DNA from: Mycobacterium sp. UM_WGJ
GTDB taxonomy: Bacteria > Actinomycetota > Actinomycetes > Mycobacteriales > Mycobacteriaceae
Length of the DNA: 34,342 bases
Direction of reading: 5' to 3'
NCBI RefSeq assembly: GCF_000455125.1
Contig: NZ_AUWR01000006.1
Span: forward strand, 1 to 34,342
Below the pieces are notes generated by a model. It ran no database searches, was not told the origin of the DNA, and worked only from the letters and a program-made list of their open reading frames with translations. A program made the position numbers and the translations under genes. This document shows positions 17,210-25,388 of this stretch, piece by piece; positions within the stretch are counted from its first letter, which is position 1; each line of letters starts with the position of its first letter.

Positions 17210-19021
17210 GTGATTGGTGGGGGGGCGCGTCAGCGTCGGTATACAACTGGGGGAGCGCATCGAGCGGTTCCGGGGCGTCGGTTTGCCATTGCTGGGGGGC
17301 CGGTAGCCGTCCCGCAGGGCCGGTCTGCGACTTCCGGTGCACACCGTGCAGCGCCACAGCGTCGCGCTGCGAACGCTGGTACGCGCCTTACGGCGTCGCA
17401 GCGGCGGTACACCACAGCCAGCGCCGCCGTCGCCGCCGCGACAGCCGTCGCGGCCGTCAGCCCGGTCTCTCCGGTCGCCCCGTGGGTGCCGGAGCTGACC
17501 GCTGCCGAGCGCGCGGTACAGCTGGCGGCCGAGGCGTCATTCCTCAACATCCCGTTCAACCTGTTCCAGGACTTCGTCAACATCCCGTTCAACGAGGTGT
17601 CGGCCACCAATGTCCTGGCCAACTCGTTCTTCTTCACCGGCAACTGGTTCACCCCGAGTGCCACCAATATCTGGGGTGAGGACCCGGGCGACCCGGGCCA
17701 CTTCATGGCCGTGATGGATTACATGCTGCCGTTCGCCCCGCAGCTCTCCGGCCTGTACGACCCCACGATCGACCCGGATGCGTTGGCCAACGGCACGGCG
17801 GGCTGGGGTCAGCAGTTCGCGATGTTCGCCGCGGCCCTGTTGCCGATCAGCGCGTCGTGTGACTCGATCCAGTGCTATCCGATGTCTCCGGTCGAGCCGA
17901 TCACCGGGATCACCGGCTTGGACGCGACGCTGAACTTCTTCATGAAATTCAGCAACTTTCCGAACGACGACAATCAGCTGGACCTGTTCAAGTACTGGCT
18001 CAAGGTGCCGATCCAGGACATGTTGGACGGTTACAAGTTCCCGGACAGCCCGTGGAGTGATCCCGACAACCCGACCTCCGGCGGCATCGCCAACCCGGAC
18101 GCCGGCGTCGGCCCGGGTGGGGCGGTGCCGGGCGGACCCATGTACGGCGGGCAGCCATGGTCCGGTGAAGCTCAGCCCGGGTTCGGCTACCCGGGCACCC
18201 ACCCGCTCCTCAATCCCGACGGCAGCATCTACCTCGACGAGTACGGCAATCAAGTCAACCTGATGCCGTGGGCGGGACTGACCTTCAAGCTGGACCCGTT
18301 CGGCCCCATGCAGCGATGGTTCGACAGCCTGATGCAGCCGGTCGACTGGAGCGTCAACGGCGACGACCCGCTCACCGGCTTCCACTTCGCCGGCCCGGAG
18401 GAGGTCTTCCAGGCCATGAAGGCCCTGATCGCCGGGATGGTCGTCGACTTCAACCCGTACGTCGCCGGCAGCCCGATGTGCCCGGGGCTGTGCAACATGC
18501 CGCCGGTCTCCCCGCCGTGGGGCGTGACCAGCCTGGACCTGGTCAAGTCGATCCAGGGCATCGGCGCCCCGAACCCACTGATCCAGCAGTGGATCGACCT
18601 GACCGAGCAGGAAGGCGAGAATGCCGTGGGCAACGCCAACGGCGGGACCGACGAGCAGCTCCTCGCCGGTATCTCTGCTCTGCAGACCGGGATGTTCACC
18701 TTCGACGCGGACACCCACAACCAGATCATCGACATGCTCGCCGATATCAACCCCTACCTGCCCGCCCTGGCCGTCAACGGCGGGATCTTGACCGACCCGG
18801 GCCTGCTGGGGCCGTGGCCGATCAACCCCGAGACCGGCTACTACATGCCGCCGTCCTGGAACCCCGACCTGCCACTGGACGAGCAGGAGATCGGCGACTT
18901 CGGCGGCAAGAACTCGCTGCTGCTCTGGGACGATTTCCTGCGGTTCCTCGACCCGAGCGGCGGACTCGTCACCGATCTCGACGCGTGGTGGACCGACATC
19001 GCGGGCTGGTTCACCTTCTAG
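17210..19021 (+). CDS. Uncharacterised mycobacterial exported protein with an Arg-rich N-terminal repeat
   Basis: A 603-residue protein of a family I recognise only as mycobacterial secreted proteins of unknown function. It is paralogous to the next gene: both share the LNxPxNLFQ...NIPxNE block, TNxWGEDPGD, and two cysteine pairs, here Cys217/Cys222 and Cys424/Cys428. A signal-like hydrophobic stretch (about 70-83, Ala/Val-rich) after Arg65-Arg66 is followed by SPVSPVAP, a plausible cleavage region. Unusually, about 63 residues precede it, built of four Arg-rich units similar to the n-region of the signal itself. No ATG, GTG or TTG occurs in frame between 17213 and that segment, so the extension cannot be removed by choosing a later usual start. 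Residues about 285-345 are a Gly/Pro-rich insertion absent from the paralog. The GTG has AAGGGGG just upstream. No enzymatic motif is visible; an envelope or secreted structural role is a guess. Confidence 0.85.
   Translation: MIGGGARQRRYTTGGAHRAVPGRRFAIAGGPVAVPQGRSATSGAHRAAPQRRAANAGTRLTASQRRYTTASAAVAAATAVAAVSPVSPVAPWVPELTAAERAVQLAAEASFLNIPFNLFQDFVNIPFNEVSATNVLANSFFFTGNWFTPSATNIWGEDPGDPGHFMAVMDYMLPFAPQLSGLYDPTIDPDALANGTAGWGQQFAMFAAALLPISASCDSIQCYPMSPVEPITGITGLDATLNFFMKFSNFPNDDNQLDLFKYWLKVPIQDMLDGYKFPDSPWSDPDNPTSGGIANPDAGVGPGGAVPGGPMYGGQPWSGEAQPGFGYPGTHPLLNPDGSIYLDEYGNQVNLMPWAGLTFKLDPFGPMQRWFDSLMQPVDWSVNGDDPLTGFHFAGPEEVFQAMKALIAGMVVDFNPYVAGSPMCPGLCNMPPVSPPWGVTSLDLVKSIQGIGAPNPLIQQWIDLTEQEGENAVGNANGGTDEQLLAGISALQTGMFTFDADTHNQIIDMLADINPYLPALAVNGGILTDPGLLGPWPINPETGYYMPPSWNPDLPLDEQEIGDFGGKNSLLLWDDFLRFLDPSGGLVTDLDAWWTDIAGWFTF
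17231..17437 (+). repeat. Imperfect 14-codon tandem repeats in the N-terminal coding region
   Basis: Residues 8-21, 22-36, 37-49, 50-63 and 64 onward each open with Q/G-R-R/S and continue with small residues: QRRYTT, GRRFAI, GRSATS, QRRAAN, QRRYTT. Unit lengths are 14, 15, 13 and 14 residues. The first and last units share QRRYTT. The DNA copies have diverged (cagcgtcgg, gggcgtcgg, ggccggtct, cagcgtcgc, cagcggcgg), so the pattern is older than a recent slippage event. Confidence 0.65.
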
Positions 19022-19047
19022 ATCCAGTTCGCGCCCAAGCGACGTCG

Positions 19048-19081
19048 CGGCAGCCCGGCCATTCCTACGGTCGGGCTGCCG
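19048..19081 (+). terminator. Hairpin terminator after the 603-residue exported protein gene
   Basis: Thirteen-base arms (19048-19060 and 19069-19081) pair with one G-U wobble around an eight-base loop, 26 bases after the stop. Only a weak T run (TGTGTTT) follows, as is common in mycobacteria. Confidence 0.65.
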
Positions 19082-19172
19082 TGTGTTTCGGGGGGCAGGC
19101 GCCAATGTCGCGGCGTCTTGATCTCATGCCAAATCCAGCGTCTACATCGGTTGTCAACATGTGACTCTCGAT

Positions 19173-19200
19173 TTGCGCTCAGGTAACACTTTGGTAGATT
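19173..19200 (+). promoter_or_regulatory. Candidate promoter for the 452-residue exported protein
   Basis: TTGCGC (19173-19178) and TAGATT (19195-19200) are separated by 16 bases. Transcription would begin near 19207, placing the GGAGGT site at 19250-19255 in the leader. An ATG at 19203 would be too close to the -10 box to be translated from this start. Confidence 0.45.
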
Positions 19201-19249
19201 GCATGAACCGGACGCGGTGGCGCCTCGTTCTCACTCACTTTAGCTTGTT

Positions 19250-19255
19250 GGAGGT
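19250..19255 (+). promoter_or_regulatory. Ribosome binding site that decides the 452-residue protein start
   Basis: GGAGGT lies seven bases before the ATG at 19263. Starting there gives a clean signal peptide, whereas the earlier in-frame codons at 19161 and 19203 would add residues before it. Confidence 0.75.
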
Positions 19256-19262
19256 AATCGGG

Positions 19263-20621
19263 ATGGTTGCAGCCTTGCGTTCGTACTTTTCCGCGGGGCT
19301 GGCCGTCACCACCGCCGGACTCATCGCCGTCGTTCCGCCGACGCCCGCGATGCCCGCGATGCCCGAACTGGCCACGGTTCAGCTGGACTCGCAGCTCACC
19401 GCCGGCGAGTCATGGCTCAACGTTCCGCTGAACCTGTTCCAGGCATTGGTGAACATTCCGGCGAACGAGATCCACGGGCTGGACACCCTGGCGAAGTCGC
19501 TGTTCTACAGCGGCCCCTGGATGGCCGGAAGTCCGACGAACGCCTGGGGTGAGGACCCCGGCGACATGGGGCACTTCGAGGGCATCCTTCAGATGATGTT
19601 CCCGTTCCCCTTGATCTCCGGCGCCGGTCATGAGGGGGACCGAGACTTCCCCGGCCTCGGACAGCAGCTGTCCATGCTGGCCAATGTTCAGATTCCGATC
19701 GATCTGAGCTGTGCGGGCCTGGACTGCCTGCCGGTCATGCCGACCAGCCCGATCACCGGTTTCACCTGGATCGACCAGTCCATCTGGAGCGTGCTGATCG
19801 CTCTGGGCCTGCAGTATTTCCCGCTGATCCAGAACTGGTTCCAGGTCCCGTTCTCGGACATGATGGACGGCAACCAGTTCTACTTCGACCCGAACGGACC
19901 AGGCATGGTCAACATCGGGTACGCCAACGACATGTACTACTGGGAGGGCACTCGCACCCTCGCGGAATTGGGGCTGAACCCCGAGGACTACCCCAACATC
20001 GACCCGGACGCCCCATTGCAGCCATGGGCGGGCAGCTACTACGCGATGGACTTCACCACGCCGTTCACCAACTTCTTCGACAGCCTGATGCAGCCGTTCG
20101 ACGTCAACAAGTTCGAACTGCCGGACCTGCTCGAATTCGCCCGCGCAGTGCAGTCGTTCATCGCCTCATCCCTGCTGGCCTTCAACCCGTTCATTCCGGG
20201 CAGCCCGCTGTGCCCCGGCCCGTGCCTGCTTCCCGGGCCCGGCGGCGACATCTTCAACCCTGACGACTGGAACACGCCCAGCTACTACTGGCTGGTGAAG
20301 ATCATGGACGACCTGTGGCCGGGCAACCCCGTCATCGGTGAGTGGATGGACGCTTACGACGCGGGCACCGCGAATGTCTCCAACCCGGAGATGATCGAGA
20401 CCCAAGCGTGGTTGTGGCGCCTGGGCACCGTGCTGCTCGACATCAAGAACCCGCTACCGCCGGACCCGTACATCGACACCACCGGCTTCCTGCCCACTCC
20501 TGAGCAGCTGCAGGCATTCTTCGGTGACTACTGGTACAACATCTTCGACAACTCCGGGATCATCGGGCCGTTCGACGTTCAGGGCCTGTGGGACGCGATC
20601 TTCAACATCACGCCGGAGTAG
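19263..20621 (+). CDS. Uncharacterised mycobacterial exported protein, paralog of the preceding gene
   Basis: A 452-residue protein that opens with a good Sec-type signal: MVAALRSYF, then a hydrophobic core (AGLAVTTAGLIAVV) and a Pro/Ala-rich region. The mature part matches the upstream 603-residue protein in the LNVPLNLFQALVNIPANE block, TNAWGEDPGD, the Cys150/Cys155 pair and the Cys317/Cys321 pair (CPGPC). It lacks the Gly/Pro-rich insertion and the Arg-rich extension of its paralog. Many Trp, Tyr, Asp and Pro residues and repeated FDSLMQP-type blocks suggest a rigid extracellular fold, but no catalytic residues stand out. It has its own promoter and a hairpin downstream, so it is probably a single-gene unit, convergent with the PE-PPE hydrolase. 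Function unknown. Confidence 0.88.
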   Translation: MVAALRSYFSAGLAVTTAGLIAVVPPTPAMPAMPELATVQLDSQLTAGESWLNVPLNLFQALVNIPANEIHGLDTLAKSLFYSGPWMAGSPTNAWGEDPGDMGHFEGILQMMFPFPLISGAGHEGDRDFPGLGQQLSMLANVQIPIDLSCAGLDCLPVMPTSPITGFTWIDQSIWSVLIALGLQYFPLIQNWFQVPFSDMMDGNQFYFDPNGPGMVNIGYANDMYYWEGTRTLAELGLNPEDYPNIDPDAPLQPWAGSYYAMDFTTPFTNFFDSLMQPFDVNKFELPDLLEFARAVQSFIASSLLAFNPFIPGSPLCPGPCLLPGPGGDIFNPDDWNTPSYYWLVKIMDDLWPGNPVIGEWMDAYDAGTANVSNPEMIETQAWLWRLGTVLLDIKNPLPPDPYIDTTGFLPTPEQLQAFFGDYWYNIFDNSGIIGPFDVQGLWDAIFNITPE

Positions 20622-20693
20622 CGGCTCGCCGCGCCCGCGTGCCGGTCACCTCCGGCGTGCGGGACGGCGGCACATCAGCGGATCGTCGAACAC

Positions 20694-20725
20694 CGTTGGG
20701 CGGCTCAGCATTGCGCCGCCCGACG
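20694..20725. terminator. Hairpin between convergent genes
   Basis: Eleven-base arms (20694-20704 and 20715-20725, one wobble pair) with a ten-base loop sit between the exported-protein stop and the PE-PPE hydrolase stop. They could end transcription from either side. Confidence 0.55.
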
Positions 20726-20743
20726 TTAAGGGCTGTGGGGCTG

Positions 20744-21826
20744 CTACGCGCCGATCAGGCCCGACAGGTCGGGCAGGTAGGGGTAGAGGTCCGGCAGCGC
20801 GGACTGCGGCAGTAATCCCAGATCGACCTGGGCGGCCGTCCAGCCCTGCTCGACACCGAGTTGGATATTCTGCGACACCAGATCCCAGTCGATACCCGGC
20901 ATGCCCCACGACACCGGGGTGGCGATGTCGGCGGGATCAGAACGGTCGTAGCCCAGATCGATCAACACCCGCAACGCGGGCTGGATGAAGTCAGCCATCG
21001 CCGGCCCGAACAGCGGAAACATCCGCAGCGATTCGAGCAGCGGCAGATTCATAGTGGGGATCAAGTAGATGGAGGTGTCGCCGTCGTACCCCTCTGACAT
21101 GGGCAGCTTCACCGCGTCCGCCATCGCACTCGGGTCCCAAGAACTGGGATAGCCGGTAATCAGGTACGGATGCAGATAGACGTAACCCGCCATCGAATTC
21201 GCCAGCGCCAGCAGGTTCAGCGGATATTTGGGGAAGTCGGTCGCGCCGCTGTACTCGAAGTTGTAGATGTCGGTGGTGTAGGGCGTATCGACGGGCGTGG
21301 GCGGAAGACTCCCGAAGTCCAGCGGAAAGCGCGTGAAGATTCCGCCGTTGGGCGTGTTGAGATCCTCGACCAGCACGAAATGCAGATTCGCGGGGTCGGG
21401 CGCCGATGCACCGGCCTGGGCGAGGTCGATCATCGCCTGCGTGGCGATCGATGTGGTCGAGGAGACGCCGAACACCGTCACCGGTCCGTCGTCCAGATGC
21501 CGCGCGATGTCCTGGTTCAGGGTCTTGGCGGCGTCGAGAAGGCTCTGCTGGTAATCCGAGGGATTCAGCGGCTCAACGACCGGGGTGTAGCCCGAATAAA
21601 TCGACTGGCCCGGAAAAGGATTGGCGGGGTTGATGAACAAGTCCATCACCCGTTGTTGGTAGACCGCACCGGGATCTGGCGTCAGGACATACCCCATGAT
21701 CAACGCCGTGCCGTTGCTCTCCCCGAAAGCGAACGATGCGTTGAACATCGAGGTCAGCCCCATCAGTCCGGCGCAGCCCCCCGCCAAGACACCGGCCGTC
21801 AACCATCGATAGCTGGAATGCGTCAT
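20744..21826 (-). CDS. PE-PPE-domain serine hydrolase without a PE or PPE N-terminus
   Basis: A 360-residue protein whose main part matches the PE-PPE domain (a cutinase-like alpha/beta serine hydrolase domain named for its occurrence in PE and PPE proteins). It has the LTPDPGAVYQQRV opening, the nucleophile motif G120-V-Ser122-S-Thr124 (family GxSxS, with Thr last here), the block YSGATDFPKYPLNLLA with Asp197, and YLHPY with His219; these three could form the triad. The usual YLIPTxNLPLL block is also present. Instead of a PE or PPE domain the N-terminus is short and hydrophobic (about 8-33), a signal peptide or anchor, so it is probably exported by Sec. The ATG at 21826 is preferred because GGGGGA (21831-21836) precedes it; ATG at 21838 is the alternative. 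An ester- or lipid-cleaving role at the cell surface is likely; the substrate is unknown. Confidence 0.88.
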   Translation of the reverse strand: MTHSSYRWLTAGVLAGGCAGLMGLTSMFNASFAFGESNGTALIMGYVLTPDPGAVYQQRVMDLFINPANPFPGQSIYSGYTPVVEPLNPSDYQQSLLDAAKTLNQDIARHLDDGPVTVFGVSSTTSIATQAMIDLAQAGASAPDPANLHFVLVEDLNTPNGGIFTRFPLDFGSLPPTPVDTPYTTDIYNFEYSGATDFPKYPLNLLALANSMAGYVYLHPYLITGYPSSWDPSAMADAVKLPMSEGYDGDTSIYLIPTMNLPLLESLRMFPLFGPAMADFIQPALRVLIDLGYDRSDPADIATPVSWGMPGIDWDLVSQNIQLGVEQGWTAAQVDLGLLPQSALPDLYPYLPDLSGLIGA

Positions 21827-21938
21827 CTGATCCCCCATTTATCTCAGACACATGCTCGCGTCAGCCTACACAGGCGTTGGACCCAGCGCGCGCCGAGGCG
21901 GCCAACACTGTCTCGGGCGGCGAAAGCGCGTCTGCTGT

Positions 21939-21951
21939 CGCGAATATCGCG
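21939..21951. promoter_or_regulatory. Palindrome just before the SDR-hydrolase gene
   Basis: CGCGAATATCGCG has perfect five-base arms around ATA and sits 17 bases before the GTG at 21969. Its position suits a repressor site. The evidence is symmetry only. The rest of 21827-21938 shows nothing clear. Confidence 0.25.
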
Positions 21952-21968
21952 GGAGATAAGGTGAGCGC

Positions 21969-23642
21969 GTGGTTCTACCAGGTCCGGGCGACGAAAGCGC
22001 AGCGATCGTCACCGGCGCGTCCTCCGGGATCGGTGCCGCGATGGCCCGCGAACTCGCGCGGCGTGGCCACCAGCTGATCCTGGTCGCCCGCAGCGCCGAT
22101 CGGTTGCACGCGCTGGCCGGCGAGTTGAGTGCGCTTCGACTGCGACCGGTGCACGTGCTGCCGACCGATCTGCGCAGTGCTGCCGAACGAGCCGCGCTGC
22201 CCGGCCGGATCGCTGAGCTGGGCGTGGTGCCGGATGTTCTGATCAACAACGCCGGGGTGGCGAGGGTGGGGCTGATCGCGCAATCCGGGCCGGAAGATCA
22301 GCTGGGACTGATCGAGGTGGACGTGGCCGCTGTCGTCGACCTGTGCACCCGGTTTCTGCCCGGCATGGTGGCGCGGGGGCGTGGCGCGGTGCTGAACGTG
22401 TCCTCGATCGCCGCGTTCGGCCCGCTGCCCGGCCAGGCCAGCTACGGCGCCGCCAAGGCGTTCGTCGCGTCATACACCGAAAGTTTGCGGAGTGAGCTGC
22501 GCGGGACCGGCGTCACGGCCACCGTGCTGTGCCCGGGGCCGGTCGACACCGGTCTGGATGTGGCTGCGGGATTCCGGAAGGGCGAGCGCCGGCGAGTGCT
22601 GCCGGGCGTGATGTGGAAGTCGGTGGACCACGTTGCTAGGGCAGCCGTCGACGGCGTGGCCGCGGGCAAGGGCAGGGTGACCCCGGGCTGGGCGAATCGC
22701 CTGATCGTGGGCATATGCCGTGCTGTTCCCCATGGCCCACTGCTACCGTTGCTGGCACGGCGCACGCCACTGTCGACGCGCAACGCCGGGACGGGAAAGG
22801 TCGGGCCATCGTCGAAGTCAATCAGGGGCAGGTCGCTGGACAGGGGGAGCAGTGTCGTGCTTGAGGTGATCGATAAGGGCTGCGTCAGTGAGGCACATCC
22901 GGCGCCTTTGCTGTTCGTGCACGGAGCATGGCACGCCGCGTGGTGCTGGGACGAGAATTTCCTCGGCTACTTCGCCGATCTGGGTTACCGTGCGCTGGCG
23001 GTCAGTTTCCGTGGCCACGGCAGCAGCTCCAACGACAAGCCGCTGCGACACTGCAGCGTCGAGGACTACGTCCAAGACGTCCGCTCGGTCGCCGATGAGC
23101 TGCCGGTCTCGCCGGTGGTGATCGGCCACTCGATGGGCGGGCTGATCGTGCAGAAGTACCTCGAGAGCCGGCCGGCGCCTGCCGGAGTACTGATGGCCTC
23201 GATTCCCCCGCAGGGCAACTACGGATCGAGTCTGCGCTGGCTACGCCATCGGCCGTGGCAGGCCATCAAGATGGCGGTGACCGGAAAGTCGCTGCCCTAT
23301 ATCAACACACCGGAGCTGGCCCGCGAGAAGTTCTTCTCGCCGGCGACCCCGGAGCACACCGTGTTGGAATGCGCGGCGCGGCTGCAGGAGGACAGCGCGC
23401 GGGTCAGTGTCGACTGCTTGATGCTTAAACTGCCGCATCCGAAGCGGGTAACCACACCACTGCTGGTGCTGGGTGCCGAGCAGGACGGCGCGCACACCTG
23501 CAAAGAGGTGCGGGCCACCGCGCGTGCCTACGGCACCGAAGCCGAATTCTTTCCGCGTATGGGCCACAACATGATGCTTGAACCGGGCTGGGAGGCCGTG
23601 GCCGAGCGCATTCACACCTGGCTCGGTTCCCGCGGCCTGTAA
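21969..23642 (+). CDS. Short-chain dehydrogenase fused to an alpha/beta hydrolase
   Basis: A 557-residue two-domain protein. Residues 10-265 are a classical SDR: TGASSGIG (15-22), NNAG (93-96), catalytic Ser145/146, Tyr159 and Lys163 (YGAAK). Residues about 297-557 are an alpha/beta hydrolase: VHGAWHAAW oxyanion region, nucleophile in GHSMGG (Ser388), acid Asp506 and His533 in MGHNMM. The two are joined by a basic, low-complexity linker with no stop codon. A GTG at 22857 with GGGGGAG 8 bases before it lies exactly at the hydrolase start, so a free hydrolase could also be made. These two families are normally separate proteins, so this is either a real fusion or two genes joined by loss of a stop. 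The SDR would oxidise or reduce an alcohol/ketone and the hydrolase cleave an ester or thioester; a shared lipid substrate is inference. Confidence 0.85.
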   Translation: MVLPGPGDESAAIVTGASSGIGAAMARELARRGHQLILVARSADRLHALAGELSALRLRPVHVLPTDLRSAAERAALPGRIAELGVVPDVLINNAGVARVGLIAQSGPEDQLGLIEVDVAAVVDLCTRFLPGMVARGRGAVLNVSSIAAFGPLPGQASYGAAKAFVASYTESLRSELRGTGVTATVLCPGPVDTGLDVAAGFRKGERRRVLPGVMWKSVDHVARAAVDGVAAGKGRVTPGWANRLIVGICRAVPHGPLLPLLARRTPLSTRNAGTGKVGPSSKSIRGRSLDRGSSVVLEVIDKGCVSEAHPAPLLFVHGAWHAAWCWDENFLGYFADLGYRALAVSFRGHGSSSNDKPLRHCSVEDYVQDVRSVADELPVSPVVIGHSMGGLIVQKYLESRPAPAGVLMASIPPQGNYGSSLRWLRHRPWQAIKMAVTGKSLPYINTPELAREKFFSPATPEHTVLECAARLQEDSARVSVDCLMLKLPHPKRVTTPLLVLGAEQDGAHTCKEVRATARAYGTEAEFFPRMGHNMMLEPGWEAVAERIHTWLGSRGL

Positions 23643-23657
23643 ACGCCCCAGCTGTTC

Positions 23658-23675
23658 GGGCCAGATTCGGCCCGC
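23658..23675. terminator. Hairpin between convergent genes
   Basis: CGGGCC (23658-23663) and GGCCCG (23670-23675) pair around a six-base loop in the 37-base gap between the fusion gene and the methyltransferase stop. Confidence 0.45.
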
Positions 23676-23679
23676 CCTC

Positions 23680-24501
23680 TCAGTCCTTGGTGAAGTGGTA
23701 CAGGCGGTAGACGAACTCGCCGTTCTTCAGGGCGCCGTTGAAGGTCCAGTCGGTTGCGGCGCTGGCGAAGCGGGCCAGACCACCGTGGTGGGCGATCATG
23801 TCCTGCTTGCGGGCCAGATTCTTCTCGTTTCCGCGCAGCACGTCCATGCTGATGTCCTCCTGCGACACCAGCCGCAGACCGGTGTCGGCCAGCTCGGCAT
23901 CCCAGCGGGCCAGCTCGCTGCGCCGACGGAAATCGGTGTAGAGGAAGTGACCGCCCGGGGCCAGCACCCGTGCCGCGCCGTTGAAGAACTTGGCCGGGTG
24001 CGGATACAGGTGCGATGCCTCCACTTGGAACACCACGTCGAACGAGCCGTCTTCGAAGGGCAGGTTCTCCGCGTCACCCTGCACGAAGTCCATCCCGGGC
24101 AGCTGGTGGCGTTCCCGGCAGAACTCGATGGCGGTCTCGTTGAGGTCCAGGCCGGTGTAGGAGGCGGGCTTGAAAGTGCGGGCGACATACGACGCGCCGC
24201 CGCCGTGGCCACAGCTCACCTCGAGCACCTTCTTGCCGGCCAGATCAGTCAGGGCGGCGGTGCGGTGGTACTGCTGGATGAAGAACCGGTTGGGTTCGTC
24301 GGACGCCTCCAGGGGCACCGCCATCGGCGGGTCCTCTTCATAGCCGTAGTTGAGGAACAACCAGTCGTCGCCGCTGAGCATCTTGGTCTGGGTGGAGAAC
24401 CGCTTGGTCACGAAAGACGTGAACAACAGGTGGTAGACGAACGGGTTCGTCATGACGCGGTGGGATACCGGATTGAAGATCAGGCGGTTCATCGTGACCA
24501 T
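23680..24501 (-). CDS. Rv2952-like lipid O-methyltransferase (copy 1)
   Basis: A 273-residue class I SAM-dependent methyltransferase that closely resembles M. tuberculosis Rv2952 (270 residues), which methylates the hydroxyl of phthiotriol and phenolphthiotriol dimycocerosates. Shared blocks are YEEDPPM...LEASDEPNR, the SAM loop VLEVSCGHGGGASY (92-105), ASYTGLDLN, MDFVQGDAENLPF and VEASHLYPH. Related enzymes also methylate the fatty acyl hydroxyl of glycopeptidolipids, so the exact substrate is open. The ATG at 24501 has no Shine-Dalgarno sequence but has a TACTTT -10 box four bases upstream, suggesting a leaderless transcript. A second ATG lies three codons on. It is paralogous to the methyltransferase at 26926-27759, from which it is separated by the SDR and P450 genes. 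Confidence 0.92.
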   Translation of the reverse strand: MVTMNRLIFNPVSHRVMTNPFVYHLLFTSFVTKRFSTQTKMLSGDDWLFLNYGYEEDPPMAVPLEASDEPNRFFIQQYHRTAALTDLAGKKVLEVSCGHGGGASYVARTFKPASYTGLDLNETAIEFCRERHQLPGMDFVQGDAENLPFEDGSFDVVFQVEASHLYPHPAKFFNGAARVLAPGGHFLYTDFRRRSELARWDAELADTGLRLVSQEDISMDVLRGNEKNLARKQDMIAHHGGLARFASAATDWTFNGALKNGEFVYRLYHFTKD

Positions 24502-24505
24502 CGAA

Positions 24506-24511
24506 AAAGTA
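24506..24511 (-). promoter_or_regulatory. Leaderless -10 box of methyltransferase copy 1
   Basis: TACTTT on the minus strand, four bases before the ATG at 24501. The paralog has the same hexamer at the same distance. No clear -35 is seen. Confidence 0.5.
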
Positions 24512-24563
24512 TCTCACGATTCTGGAGGGCCCGCCGTGGCCGGGTCCCAGGACAGCGACATCC

Positions 24564-25388
24564 TCAGTCGCGTAGACCGCGCATCAGAATTCGTTCCCAC
24601 ATCCGATCGGTCAACATCGCTCGCGCCAGCACGGTCGCCTTGCCGGAGAGCCCGACCACATAGCGCGGCTTGGGATTCTTGGCCCGGACCACGCGTAACA
24701 CGGCACGCGCGACCACGTCGGGTTCGATCATCACGCCGCTCTTATTGGAGAGTTCACGAGTGTTGTCCGCGTAGCGGATCTTGAAGCTGCCGTAGGGATC
24801 ATCCTCGGCGTACGACGGTCGTGCCTCTTGTTGCGAGGTGACGAACGGAGTCCGCACCGCTGTCGGGTCCAGCAGCACCACTCGCACTCCGAACGGCGCG
24901 ACTTCGGCGCGCAGCGAGAGCGACAGCGCCTCCATGCCGTACTTGACCACGTGGTAGCCGCCGGCCCCCGGACTGGCGAAACGTCCGCCGGTGCTGCCGA
25001 TGTTGACGATCACGCCGGCCCCGCGCTGGCGCATTCTCGGCAGGACCGCTTGAGCTAAGTGAAGTGTCGCAACGACATTGGTTTCGAACAATCTGCGCAG
25101 GTCATCGAGAGCCACTTGTTCGAGCGGACACGTCAGGGGAAATCCGGCGCTGTTGACCAGAACATCGACCCCGCCGTGTTCGGCGGTGATCTCCGCGATG
25201 AGCTGGTCGACCGCAACCTCATCGGTGACGTCCAGGGCGCGGGCGATCAGCCCGCGTTGCGAAAGACGTTGCAGCGCTTCGGGGTTACGGCCCACCGCGA
25301 AAACGCGGTAGCCGGCGGACTGTAGCCGATCTGCGGTCGCCTCGCCGATCCCGCTCGTCGCCCCGGTGACCAGCGCTACCGGGGTCAT
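24564..25388 (-). CDS. Short-chain dehydrogenase/reductase
   Basis: A 274-residue classical SDR with TGATSGIG for NAD(P) binding (8-15), NSAG (79-82), catalytic Ser132 and YHVVK (Tyr145, Lys149). The C-terminal region (VVRAKNPKPRYVVG and a helical end) is of the kind found in lipid- and steroid/retinol-type SDRs that associate with membranes. The start ATG shares ATGA with the P450 stop, so the two are translationally coupled. An open frame continues about 69 codons upstream but lies inside the P450 gene and has no SDR homology. A P450 making an alcohol and an SDR oxidising it would be a simple pathway; the substrate is not known. Methyltransferase copy 1 follows after 62 bases with its own -10 box. 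Confidence 0.92.
   Translation of the reverse strand: MTPVALVTGATSGIGEATADRLQSAGYRVFAVGRNPEALQRLSQRGLIARALDVTDEVAVDQLIAEITAEHGGVDVLVNSAGFPLTCPLEQVALDDLRRLFETNVVATLHLAQAVLPRMRQRGAGVIVNIGSTGGRFASPGAGGYHVVKYGMEALSLSLRAEVAPFGVRVVLLDPTAVRTPFVTSQQEARPSYAEDDPYGSFKIRYADNTRELSNKSGVMIEPDVVARAVLRVVRAKNPKPRYVVGLSGKATVLARAMLTDRMWERILMRGLRD

Noticed and set aside
17173-17679. Alternative frame starting MLSRFVGDT over the exported-protein N-terminus
   Set aside because: It runs out of frame into the conserved family blocks, which belong to the frame from 17210. I see no frameshift needed to explain the gene.
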